From positions 1 to 48,760 of the forward strand of contig JAVVSD010000012.1 of NCBI GenBank assembly GCA_036654375.1: a stretch of 48,760 nt of DNA. Direction: 5' to 3'. The position numbers and the translations under genes were made by a program. Position 1 is the stretch's first letter, and every line of letters begins with the position of its first letter. Under the pieces are notes generated by a model. It made no database searches. It was not told where the DNA came from and saw nothing but the letters and a program-made list of their open reading frames with translations. Of the stretch, positions 48,733-48,760 are shown one piece after another. Source of the DNA: RZYX01 sp036654375 (GTDB lineage: Bacteria > Bacillota > Clostridia > Oscillospirales > Acutalibacteraceae).

Positions 48733-48760
48733 GTTCATTTCTTTTATTTCAAAAGAAACG
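48733..48760. repeat. Palindromic repeat, cut by the window end
   Basis: GTTCATTTCTTTT (48733-48745), a 5-nt loop, then AAAAGAAACG running off the window. It matches the palindrome at 431-461 in arm sequence and loop length. The missing bases are expected to be AAC. Confidence 0.55.

Noticed and set aside
48657..48760. ARG box or T-box regulating argD
   Set aside because: No paired TGAAT/ATTCA half-sites at proper spacing and no GGGTGG or anticodon-stem elements are seen. The sequence there is better explained by the dispersed repeat.

Overview
The window is a low-GC, gene-dense chromosomal segment of an anaerobic Firmicute. Clostridia, probably an Oscillospirales/Ruminococcaceae-like lineage, fits best. 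The grounds are strong AGGAGG ribosome binding sites with occasional TTG and GTG starts, TTGACA/TATAAT-type promoters with 17-bp spacers, a class III (oxygen-sensitive) ribonucleotide reductase, a Gram-positive LexA, lipoproteins with a lipobox, and phage genes of the Bacillus PBSX type. The species cannot be named from the sequence alone.

Layout. 1-635: non-coding and repeat-rich. 636-4047 (minus): FHA protein, FtsW/RodA and penicillin-binding protein, a cell-wall synthesis operon. 4228-7690 (plus): cimA-leuC-leuD, the citramalate route to 2-oxobutanoate and isoleucine. 7918-9666: anchored surface protein of unknown function. 9865-10455: lexA with its own operator. 10588-15998: a structured, terminator-containing leader (possibly a molybdenum/tungsten-cofactor-type riboswitch), then an FecBCD-type ABC importer, an AmrS-like radical SAM enzyme and an unrecognised 380-aa protein. 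16134-17783 (minus): DUF368/PopT and a YfbR-like nucleotidase. 17919-19634: membrane protein with a large outer domain.

19927-31256 is the most unusual part. Eighteen tightly packed, intact phage morphogenesis genes run from terminase to tail fibre in PBSX order. I find no integrase, repressor, lysis gene, tail sheath, tail chaperone or tape measure. A 31-codon ORF stands where the chaperone and tape measure should be, and a 13-bp direct repeat brackets the cluster. It may be a domesticated, gene-transfer-agent-like or otherwise reduced particle, or a remnant in early decay.

31382-40666: HAD phosphatase, glmS (minus), a small protein with a LexA-type operator (minus), a cyclase-family hydrolase, two related membrane proteins (minus), an acyl-CoA synthetase with a TIM-barrel isomerase, and dCMP deaminase. 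40784-43560 (minus): nrdD-nrdG behind tandem NrdR boxes. 43722-45025 (minus): a PrsA/SurA-like lipoprotein and a solitary 5S rRNA gene with its own promoter and terminator. 45143-48656: a 36-aa membrane peptide (plus), an AI-2E-family transporter (minus) and argD-argF (minus). Both window ends carry copies of the same dispersed repeat (an AT-rich block plus a GTTC...GAAC palindrome).
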